Assembly: GCA_000226015.1 (NCBI GenBank)
Contig: JH155412.1
Span: forward strand, 3,167 to 42,841
DNA from: Mnemiopsis leidyi
Taxonomy: Eukaryota; Ctenophora; Tentaculata; Lobata; Bolinopsidae
DNA: 39,675 nt
Direction of reading: 5' to 3'
Positions 31,431 to 39,675 of this stretch are shown here, in pieces; positions within the stretch are counted from its first letter, which is position 1; every line of letters starts with the position of its first letter. The notes under the pieces are model-generated. The model made no database searches, was not told where the DNA came from, and saw nothing but the letters and a program-made list of their open reading frames with translations. The position numbers and the translations under genes were made by a program.

Positions 31431-33384
31431 ACACCTGGCCAATAAATTGGGTCAACAGGTAAAAATAATGAATATTGCTGCTAACATGGAGCTTTACTTA
31501 CAATACTTTTTTAAGTTCCATACCTTTGGAGAGAAGAGGAAATGGGCGTGGCTACACAAGAACAATGATGTCGTTATAAAGGGTAGCTGCCATTGACGCA
31601 TTCTATGTAATGTAGTAAATAAGAAGACGTGTGTGACACATTCGTCTTATTCTTAATCAGATCAATAAATTTTTAATAGAAATCAATACTGAATATCGAA
31701 AATAAATTTATACTGTGCCATAACCTATTCCCAAGGTAATGTGAATATCATAATGAGAATGAGATTGTAAGTGATAAAGTCGTGGTCATGTTTGGCTGAG
31801 ATACATACTATATCGGTAAAATTGTCTTCTGTAATAATATAATAACTGATTAAATTTGGATAGTTCTTCTCGGCTCAAGTAGTTGCACAAATAAAACAGT
31901 TGGTTAATGAATGGAGAATGTAATACTAATATAATAGTAATGAGATGTCTGTCAGCTTGAGTTTTCAGGAACTCGCAGATTTGAAGTAAACTAAACATAG
32001 TTACTAAGTTAGTACACAAAATGTATCAAAAATTGCAATGTTTTACTGTGGGATCAATGTGTACAGTTTAGTAAATTCCACGATTATTTTTGCCTGCAAT
32101 TATAGGCATGGTTAGTAAGTAGACTTGCAGTGAGAAAGTAGTAGAATCTGGTGCTGACGACGGCTATTACCATTGCCTTAGTGCACAGAACACTGAACAA
32201 TTGATTCTAATAATTCGAACTCATTATGTGATAAAATCAGCCTTGCTGTCTAGTTTGGGGGGAGGGGGGGCTTGGATGATGACCATGATTTTTTGGTCAT
32301 TCGGCCCAATCCTGGTGTCGTGGTCATGGTTAAATTTTAAATATTTCTGAGGTCAAATGGTCGGAATTTTGATATAAACATAACAAAAATCAAAATCTTT
32401 CATGGTCATGGTCAAGTTTTTTAACTATTGACCGTGGGGCGAATTCCGGGGTGTCATGGTAAGTGCCTTACCCTTAACGATAACTTAAGACCACAAATTT
32501 TTTGCTTTCAAGGTATTTTATTCATCCTTCCTTCAGTAGCATTCTCTTCTTAACAATAGACGTATTTGTTGCCATAAGCCATTCCTTCACCCATTGTCAA
32601 GAATTTGCCAATTTAATTCAAGTTGAACTAAAGAAAGCTTGTCGATTTTATATTAGTGATAAATCATAAAGGTATGCAACCTAAGAATGAAGCAAGATAT
32701 TATTTCGGCTTTTAGTCTAAATAAAACAGCGATGCTTTGATACGAAAGCATCTGAAATATGCGGGATAGGTAACAATCAAAGCGAGGAGAAAAAGTTGAC
32801 TTGAGAGATTTGGTAGACCAAACCGACAGACATAAAAGAACGTAGACATTTTTGGGCGGGGTGTCGACAAATCTTGGTTTTCACTATTTCATTGTCCATC
32901 AATTGTCAACCTGGCAATGAGAAACCCCGGTCGGCTACCTTCACAATTTTACAAACAATTCTGAATCGAGTAAGGACACCGATAACAGCGTAGAGGTGTA
33001 TTCTAACTTTTATAGAACATTCCCTACCAATTTAGGTAAAACTAGATTTTCATCCTAACAGATTTTGTAGCGTTGGTACATTGGGGGTTTAATATTGAGT
33101 AGATTATACGGTTACTTACATAAGTCATTACATATAAACTGGTAATATATAACGTGTCGACTTTGTGTTAGACGTCTAATCTAGATCTAAAAAACTTAAA
33201 ATTAAGTATATGAATCTGTGTCAAGGAGCTGTTGGGAACCACATTGTCCAATTAGGAATTTGCTGAAGGCGATCATAACGATAAATCGATATTCGATAAT
33301 AATTGACCCATATTTAAGCTTTTTTTCGGCTCGTTAATGCGGCATTTGTCGGGTAGGATTCAGATAAAAAGGACTTGATCTCCA
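31431..33384. other. Non-coding, no gene recognised
   Basis: AT-rich sequence with only short frames. It may contain the first exon(s) of the minus-strand gene ending at 29264. Near 32258 there is a G-rich run, followed by a cluster of ggtcatgg/gaccatga direct and inverted short repeats (32278-32470), which looks like a degraded repeat element. Confidence 0.45.
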
Positions 33385-33572
33385 CCATAGCAAGTACTCA
33401 CATGGACATGAACAAAAATATAAAAATAGCACCAGCCATTGGTCGCGTGATCCTTTGGCGCAGTTGTCGTTTTGAAAATCTTGCCTAACAAATCCTATCA
33501 CATCATTGATTTGGTACACTGTTAACGTGTGTGAACTGAATTCTCTTGAGCACAGTTGTCGGTAGGCCGCCA
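33385..33572 (-). repeat. Dispersed repeat, copy B
   Basis: Reverse-complement counterpart of 30572-30752. Landmark blocks are ccgacaactg, caagagaattcagtt, attttcaaa and ctggtgctatttttatatttt. Short minus-strand frames across it are not called as genes because the other copy does not preserve them. Confidence 0.75.
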
Positions 33573-33870
33573 CGAGAGTGCCACCACTGGGTTTCGAGAG
33601 AGAAGCGAGGGTGCTGCCACAGTGCCATTGGAATTCGGATGAACGACCAGATTTTCATTCTTCAAGGCATCGATTCTTTGAAAGTCTAAACTTAATTTCC
33701 CTTTCAACAATCAACACTTCCCTTTCAACAATCAACACTACATTAATTGAGTGTTCAATTGATTAAGTTAATGACACAATGAAAGTATAGCTTTTCTACT
33801 TTCGAAGCTTCTAAGGATCAAAATTGGAAATTATGACAATAAAAATTTTAAATTTTGACAATCTATATTC

Positions 33871-34011
33871 TATTAGGGTGGTGGCAATTACCCCAGAAAA
33901 GATACTTAACCCAAAATTTTTAAACCTCGAGACTATTCTCAATCGATTTTTTGTCAACTTTTAGTCCGGGTTCAAAATAAATAAATAAAAAAAGTTGCCA
34001 CCCCCTTAGTA
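33871..34011 (+). mobile_element. MITE-like element with imperfect terminal inverted repeats, copy 2
   Basis: It starts TATTAGGGTGGTGGCAAT and ends AAGTTGCCACCCCCTTAGTA; the ends are inverted copies of each other at about 14 of 17 positions. It is flanked by TA, suggesting a TA target duplication of the Tc1/mariner kind. The 5' 110 bp match 22197-22312. No coding capacity. Confidence 0.75.
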
Positions 34012-34258
34012 TGACAAAGTGAAGTGTGGTATAAGACCCACGTTTTCCTGTAACAGGTACTTTTTGTTCAGCTGTTCTGAGTGTCTCTTCGATTAATCTG
34101 ACATTCAAGTTCATAGCACCCAAAATCTGATTTTCTGGACGTTCCAATAAATCCATTGCAGTCCCCAGCCACTTTGTCAACACATTCTTATTCACAGTTT
34201 TGAGAAGAGACTCCTTATTGATTCTCCCGACTTCAGGAAAAGCACTTTTTGGAGTCAA
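34012..34258 (-). pseudogene. Unidentified coding-like fragment cut by the MITE
   Basis: The minus-strand frame upstream of the MITE reads like a folded protein (FPEVGRINKES ... TKWLGTAMDLLE ... MNLNVRLIEETLRTAEQKV, broken here for brevity). It has no ATG start and runs into the MITE at its 3' end. It may be an exon fragment or a piece of a transposon-encoded protein. I recognise no domain. Confidence 0.3.
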
Positions 34259-34338
34259 ACGTCAAATATCCTATTTAAACTGACTGACTGTAAAGTAAAA
34301 AGTAACACGTCAAAAGCATAGTGTAAAACATACTAGCC

Positions 34339-34366
34339 GGAAACCCGGCCTACGGCCGGGATTTCC
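34339..34366. repeat. GC-rich hairpin GGAAACCCGGCC-tac-GGCCGGGATTTCC
   Basis: Arms of 12-13 bp pair with a single bulged base around a 3-nt loop. It lies in AT-rich intergenic DNA, so it stands out by composition. Possibly the end of a mobile element. Confidence 0.6.
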
Positions 34367-35740
34367 AGTTCCCGCATCGAAGAAAACCAGCATAGTATTT
34401 GGAGCTATCTGCTATAATAGTACTGTGTAGATTTCAATCGCAGTAGTGGACTGGATCAAGAAATACACATTTATTGGAAATCGTTCGCCAATGTAGGACT
34501 ACGCTTTTTGAGTAGTAAAATTAGGTATTTCTTTCTTGATTTGACGCAGGGCTTTTCAGAAAGATTTTATGATCGGCTGATCAGGGTAGAAGTATCTGGA
34601 TAATTGTGTAGCAGCAGATTCTTTAATAATATTTGCCACAAAGATCGAAGGAGGAATTCTAAAGTGCAGCTCCCGAAAAAATAGGCTATAGAAACCGTTA
34701 TTTTTAGTATTCAGCTCATAACCCTCCTGTATTAATTGATTTTTTCAATTGCCTCATTTACAGTCAACTTCGAAGCTTCAGGTAACTCCGGTTAGAGTTT
34801 CAGGGGTTAAATATTTATATGCTTTCTGTCACGGCTGGTTCTAGGAGCCATCATCCTCAGCCCCACAGATGTGGGAGCACTATTGATGGTGTCTCACCCA
34901 GAAGGCCTGGTATCTCTCCTTCTCTTTTGTTTGACATAGCTGGCCCAGACAGCACAATACTTACGGACCTGCAATATATTGGCACCCCATCCTCATTCCT
35001 CAGTGGCACCCCTAAGACGGGAGCTAATTGACAGGTCTCTTAAAATGATAGAGAAACCCTCACGTGACCCTGACGCCTATTAACGCTATGATGGGCTCAG
35101 TTATGGATTAAAGCCTTATTGACGCCCTACAGCCACTGCCGTTGGGATTCTTTTTATTTAGCCGCATTGGTTGACAAAGAAATCACTGAGACTAAATTTT
35201 TGGAAGAAAATGTAACATACAAAAGCTATACTGCCCGCAAATATAAACATTTACATGTTTTGAACATTTTACACACTGTACAATTATACACAATATGTTA
35301 ATATAATGTATTAAATTTTATTGGACAGATTACCAGAGAAAATTCAATAATAATGAAAAGTAAATAATTGCTTTGTATACCCCCGATTCTAATATGATTG
35401 AAAATGGTTATACAATCTGTCGACTTGGCTTTGTTTGCCATTCATTTATTCTATCACAGTTCCATGATAAGCTTGGGTTTTTTAAATGATTGCAGTTAAC
35501 ATTTGATGAGGACGGGTTTGCTTTCAATCAATTTCTGTCCTAAGATATCCCCTCAATCTTAATGGCTTGTTTGTCAGTTTCTTCACTGACAAAATTCAAC
35601 AGACTGAAAACAGTCAAAGGTCTTTCTAAATTGTTTGTGTCCAAACAATTCCCATTAATCCTGAGGTTTATAATATCCAATCAGAGAGGGTAATAGTTTA
35701 AAGTTAAAGTAAGAATCAAGCAGTCAATTAGAACAAATAA
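34367..35740. other. Intergenic; GC-richer patch and possible retroelement debris
   Basis: Bases 34820-35110 are clearly richer in G+C than their flanks and hold a 70-codon plus-strand frame without any domain. Near 35570-35630 the plus strand can be read as SFFTDKIQQTE, faintly like the FF-x-x-KI stretch upstream of the RT in some non-LTR elements. Both are probably old transposon remnants. A minus-strand AATAAA (35445-35450) could serve the channel gene. Confidence 0.35.
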
Positions 35741-37294
35741 TTAATTTTGAACGTTGAGACTCTCGTACTCTCGATCATTTCGTCCAATTAATTTTTGGAA
35801 AACCTTGGAAAGACAGATTGCACCAAATATAATGAATTCAAAGATAGTAAACACGCTAGCTCCAAGAAACAGGCCAAGAACCCCGCCTATGTCTCCAAGA
35901 AGGTTTCCCATGTCATAAGTGATAATTTCATTTACAGCCAATTTTTGCATGCTGGTGAATATGACTTCTAGAACCATCATGTTTTCGATTATATCGTCAG
36001 GAGTTGAGTATGAGATATTAAAATTGCTGTTTGAGAACCCGTAAGCTTCGTTTGAGAGAATTACATTGACAACAGGAAATAGCTTTCGGGCATATGCAGG
36101 AGAAATAGACGAAGAGCTGATATCACTTTCATACTTTTTCTCTATACAAGCTACTTGGCAAGGGCAAATGGACTCTTTTCTCTTGGTATCAGAATAGTCG
36201 GCATGCCACTTCTTATAGTGAGGAAGACCACATTTAGCCCAGACATCAAGAGTGCAGGCTTGGTATTTTCCATTGTTTTCTGGTGGTAAAACGTTGACAC
36301 AGCCGCAAGAAGCATTTAAGGACCGATCCTTGCATTCTAAAACACATGCTCCTTCATGGTACATCCCATACGTAGTGTTGACGAGAGATGCATTGCAACT
36401 TGAAGCTTTGTCTTTATTGTAGGACGTCTCCTTTAGGGTAAGGTCAGCTTTGTAGTAATTTCCTGGGCTCATGAGGACTCCAGAAAACATGGTGGAGCCG
36501 TATGTTTCGTTGTCATGGAATGCAACAATGAACCCATGAGTTTCCTTGTCTGCAGTGCGCTCGCTATAATCCTGGACGTCAGCCCAAAACTTCAGCTTCA
36601 GAGAACCATAATCTCCCATTTTTCCTTCCAATCTTCCGTCTGGATTTACCCTCCAGCATCTGCCAATTAAGGAGTTTTCCATGGAATAATAGTGAGGATA
36701 GCCTTTTTCATTGAAGGCTCCCAACTCATTGCAGTATTTTGCTCTTTGAGAGCACATCAAAAATCTGTCCGGTTTAGGTCCTCCAGCTTCCAACAAACTT
36801 TCATATGTCATATTTCTGATGCTGTACATGTCATCCTCAGGATCTTCAAATCTTTTTCCTAGATCCAAAGATTTTTCCACATTGTAGGTGTCAATTATAT
36901 CAAAGTATTCCTTGATTATTTCGTTTTCTTTGGCATCAAGAAAAGATTTCTTAACTTTGTTAGTGGAGCAAACAGTGACAGTTGGAAATTTTATGCCATG
37001 GTCCTTAAAAGAGGGATCAGCAGCAGCAACAACCTCAAACTTAGTGCCTGTGGGTTTATTAACATACACAATAATGCTTGTGCAAATTGTGAATGTTGCA
37101 TAAACTGAAAAACCCGTCCACATGATCAGAAACAATAGCTTTACCAATCTGTTGGGACCTTCAAATATGTATTTTATTCCATGAGCACTTGTTTCACTAG
37201 TGAACTCTTGTATGTCATCCAAGATACTGCTGTCTTTATAGTAACCTTTCCAAACTGATCTCGTCCTCAGCAACTCCCATTTAGATTCCGACAT
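35741..37294 (-). CDS. DEG/ENaC/ASIC-family cation channel subunit, intronless
   Basis: A 517-residue single-exon frame. The start is the ATG at 37292-37294 (MSESKWELL); an upstream in-frame TTG is ignored. Family hallmarks are in order: the cytoplasmic His-Gly gating motif at 38-39 (SAHGIKYIF), TM1 at about 49-77, the post-TM1 motif FPTVTVC at about 103-109, a large Cys-rich extracellular domain (YHEGACVLEC ... CGC ... CPCQVACIEKKYESDISSS), and the pre-TM2/TM2 selectivity-filter segment GLFLGAS at about 474-480, with TM2 to about 496. The length is typical. Members form trimeric Na+ channels in the plasma membrane gated by protons, peptides or force. The ligand cannot be predicted here; peptide- and acid-gated invertebrate members are the nearest types. 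No introns are present, unlike the other multi-exon genes nearby. Confidence 0.95.
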   Translation of the reverse strand: MSESKWELLRTRSVWKGYYKDSSILDDIQEFTSETSAHGIKYIFEGPNRLVKLLFLIMWTGFSVYATFTICTSIIVYVNKPTGTKFEVVAAADPSFKDHGIKFPTVTVCSTNKVKKSFLDAKENEIIKEYFDIIDTYNVEKSLDLGKRFEDPEDDMYSIRNMTYESLLEAGGPKPDRFLMCSQRAKYCNELGAFNEKGYPHYYSMENSLIGRCWRVNPDGRLEGKMGDYGSLKLKFWADVQDYSERTADKETHGFIVAFHDNETYGSTMFSGVLMSPGNYYKADLTLKETSYNKDKASSCNASLVNTTYGMYHEGACVLECKDRSLNASCGCVNVLPPENNGKYQACTLDVWAKCGLPHYKKWHADYSDTKRKESICPCQVACIEKKYESDISSSSISPAYARKLFPVVNVILSNEAYGFSNSNFNISYSTPDDIIENMMVLEVIFTSMQKLAVNEIITYDMGNLLGDIGGVLGLFLGASVFTIFEFIIFGAICLSKVFQKLIGRNDREYESLNVQN

Positions 37295-37353
37295 GTTTCT
37301 TTTAAACAATGCTTTAATTTAAGTAGTTAAGAGTTAATCAACGAATCAGTTGA

Positions 37354-37418
37354 TTTCATATCAATTGAGCAAGAGACACAAAGGTGAAATTTGTGTCTCT
37401 TGCTCAATCGATATGAAA
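37354..37418. repeat. 29-bp inverted repeat with 7-nt loop upstream of the channel gene
   Basis: Arms 37354-37382 and 37390-37418 differ at one position. In a minus-strand transcript that position becomes a G-U wobble, so the stem would be fully paired over 29 bp. It lies 60 bp upstream of the channel start codon, so it is in the 5' untranslated region or promoter. It could be a foldback element, a regulatory hairpin or a small-RNA precursor. Confidence 0.8.
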
Positions 37419-38440
37419 ATCTGTTAGGAATTATGGCATAATGCATATAATATATTTAATATTTATTGATAGAATTTGATTGCCTTATGATTAATCAGAG
37501 ACAACTAATTAATTAACGTTATATTGAAAATTATAGGGCATGAAGGGCAAAATCTAAACCAATTGTGGTCAATACGAAATACGAATTACCTATAGGATCA
37601 AGTTTGCAAACAATTTGCATACCTATGCATGGTATAACTATTGCTCATTCAAATAGCTGACAGGACAATGAATTCAATTGGACTTTACAATGTGCTATGC
37701 CATAAAACGGTAGACCAGAAACAATGGACAAGAGATTTAAATTATTAGTTCTCTTCAAGAAAAATTTGGGTTGATTTGTGGTCATTGAGCAGTGTCAGCA
37801 CATGCTTATATTTGAATTGTGCTACACTTCCCCGGTATGCACAAATTTAGCTATTGGACCAATGCAAGATTTCCTGGCATTACATTCCAGAGGAAGAGAG
37901 AATAAGATAGGAATTCAGACAGTGTTTCCCTGCACTCGTCTTAGGATTCGGAAATACTTATTGTTAAGATCTGGATGATGGGACGTGGGGATTAGTTTTA
38001 ATATTTTAAGGGTCGATCCAGTGCTTCCAAAGTTATAAATTTGGCAAACAGTTATTACAAAATCAAAGAGTAGCTGTTGTTTTTACCAAGTTTACTTAAA
38101 TACAAATTACTAGATAACTATTTTATTGCCATGAATATGTGGAACGAACTTATTTGCACAAAAAAATAATGATTATTCAGATGAGAAGAAATATACAATC
38201 ATATGACTCATCACCAGTCAAACATATAAGTAGGCTTTTAACAGAGGATAAATTGAGTTGAATTTGAAGAACTTAAGTAACTATATCAATGTGGCAAACC
38301 GGAATTTTCCATAAATTAACCTAGTTCAACAGTATGGGATGTTAAGGTGATACGTTTTACTGGCCTATAGAGCAAACACCTTCCACCACCTGAGAACCAC
38401 TCGAGAACAGTTTAAGAACCGTTTAAGAGATTTTTTGAGG
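37419..38440. other. Intergenic; nothing recognised
   Basis: AT-rich, with one 66-codon plus-strand frame (37778-37978) lacking any domain. It may contain the promoter of the minus-strand channel gene. Confidence 0.45.
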
Positions 38441-38765
38441 GGGCTGGTGGTGTAGTAGTTTGCTTCTCGGCTCCCACGCAGGAGGTCGGGGGTTCAAATC
38501 CCGTATCCGCCAGTCCTAGAGAAGTGCGCTAAGGGCATTTGCCTATGCAACCTTCTTCGGTCGACTCAGCCGAATGATCGGGAAACCGTGATTGAGGGTT
38601 AAATGAGTAGCTGCCCATTGCAGCGAAGTCTCGGGTGATAAAAGTATGGTACACACTACCTTAACCGTCACTGGCGTGTATGTATAATTGTACATTCGGC
38701 CTCCTGTAATTGGCCGTTACACTTGTGTAACATGTGGCTGTTGGAGTGTCCGAATTAAAATAAGT
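38441..38765 (+). mobile_element. tRNA-derived SINE
   Basis: Bases 38441-38516 resemble a 76-nt tRNA. GGGCTGG pairs with CCAGTCC as a 7-bp acceptor stem with one G-U. An A box TGGTGTAGTAG (38448-38458) and a B box GGTTCAAATCC (38491-38501) match the RNA polymerase III internal promoter, and a T-arm forms around TTCAA. The anticodon arm is degenerate, so a working tRNA is unlikely. About 250 bp of non-tRNA body follows, ending in an A-rich tail near gataaaaaatt. Target duplications are not clear and the family is not recognised. Confidence 0.75.
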
Positions 38766-38864
38766 GTGAGATAAAAAATTAAGATCTTCCTTTGCCTGTG
38801 CAACTATTCTTCAGTTAAATCAGGTCTGCTTATGTAAAGAAGGATTTAAAACTTGAAAAATCTT

Positions 38865-39074
38865 TCAGAGCCTTGAAAACTGCCTTAAGATCACCCGAAT
38901 TCTGCATTCGGCAGGAGTGGTGAGATTCAGAGAATCCAAACGCTCATAATAAGGAAGGGTTCCTATTTCATCAATAAGACAGGGGAACTGTCTCTGAACA
39001 TATTGTAATTGGACTCCAGCTCCTATGTTCTGGAACAAGGTTCTACAACTGAACACAGTACTCAAAATAGACAA
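38865..39074 (-). mobile_element. Relic of a reverse transcriptase C-terminal region
   Basis: The minus-strand frame reads LQYVQRQFPCLIDEI, then PYYERLDSLNLTTPAECRIR. This matches the pattern typical near the C-terminus of non-LTR element ORFs (VQRR-x-x-K-x-I ... SYEERLKKLNLPSLE-x-RR-x-R). It is short and isolated, hence a dead fragment. It lies next to the SINE in opposite orientation. Confidence 0.5.
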
Positions 39075-39675
39075 TTACACCTTGACTACACAAATGACCC
39101 TATATAAAAATATCTATATACCAGTACTCAAAATGAGGTCTTATCAACATTTTACACAACAATTTAAGTCGAACTTTAACTTAAACTCAACGTTGAAAAA
39201 GGGTTTCGAACAATTATTATTCTATATCAACGGGCGATGCGCGTCTAGAATTTCTTCGAAATTCGCCAGGCCAGAAATGCGCGATAGCGCGTGATGGCCG
39301 CGACAGTAGGTTATCAACCTACAAAGCCTAGCAGGTCCCGCTCATCGATTGCAAAGTTTCGATCAAGATCTTTGATTGACAAAGATTAGTTGTAACAAAG
39401 ATTAGTTGAATTTACCTATATTTAATATTATATAATTACCTATAGTTTACTGAGATTGATGTTTGATTTGATTTTGAGAAGATGGTATCCGCGCGCGCAT
39501 AACTCCGAAAACTTTAATCTGCCAATCATTAATTAATAGTATTTTAACAAATTTTATTCGTTTAAAATTCACATTTCGGTTAAATTGTTCTCAAAATCGA
39601 AGCAGATGAAAAATTGGGAAGAATTGAGTGCCAAACAACAGTAAACTAGGAATTTTTGCCAGCAGTAAAAATTAA
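39075..39675. other. Right edge, no gene recognised
   Basis: AT-rich with a GC-richer, CG-containing patch at 39227-39310 that has two small hairpins (GAATTTC-ttc-GAAATTC and GTAGGTT-atc-AACCTAC). The 89-codon plus-strand frame ending at 39294 has no recognisable domain. Confidence 0.4.

Noticed and set aside
33334-33710. Overlapping minus-strand frames of 79 and 62 codons
   Set aside because: They cross the dispersed repeat whose other copy does not preserve the frame.
38441-38516. Functional tRNA gene
   Set aside because: The anticodon arm does not form a standard 5-bp stem with 7-nt loop, and a SINE body with an A-rich tail follows.

Overview
This is nuclear DNA from a multicellular animal. 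It is AT-rich, with GT-AG introns of about 110-1100 bp, phase-1 domain exons, animal-type membrane receptors (two 7TM receptors, a DEG/ENaC channel, GCC2/GCC3 ephrin-receptor-like and SRCR-like modules), a tRNA-derived SINE and non-LTR retrotransposon relics. Nothing is bacterial or viral. I cannot fix the phylum; a small-genome invertebrate or non-bilaterian animal fits. All exon models are mine, built by reading splice sites and phases by eye.

Layout. (1) 250-793 (+): last two exons of a gene with an ephrin-receptor-like Cys module and a hydrophobic C-terminus. (2) 0.8-6.3 kb: intergenic, ending in a heptamer satellite. (3) 6298-13953 (+): a 15-exon gene for a secreted or GPI-anchored protein: signal peptide, unknown N-terminal domain, ten Cys modules with one exon each, a degenerate SRCR domain and a GPI-like tail. 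All exon phases agree (961 codons plus stop). (4) 15598-20467 (-): a type I membrane protein with a repetitive, heavily glycosylated stalk, a TM helix and a cytoplasmic tail; its first exon was not found. (5) 21724-29026 (+): a four-exon, divergent class A 7TM receptor. Its third intron holds a complete intronless gene (24464-27865, +) for an LDLa-rich LGR/RXFP/GRL101-like receptor. (6) 29264-31320 (-): a multi-exon membrane protein, 5' end uncertain, tail-to-tail with the 7TM gene. (7) 31.4-35.7 kb: repeat-rich, no convincing gene. (8) 35741-37294 (-): an intronless DEG/ENaC/ASIC-type channel with a long hairpin just upstream. (9) 38441-38765: tRNA-derived SINE, followed by a reverse-transcriptase C-terminal relic.

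Every recognisable gene encodes a cell-surface or membrane protein. The Cys-module genes show recent exon and gene duplication, and the minus-strand type I gene is full of tandem repeats, one of which duplicates a splice acceptor. This could be a rapidly evolving cell-surface receptor neighbourhood, but no shared pathway can be shown from sequence alone.
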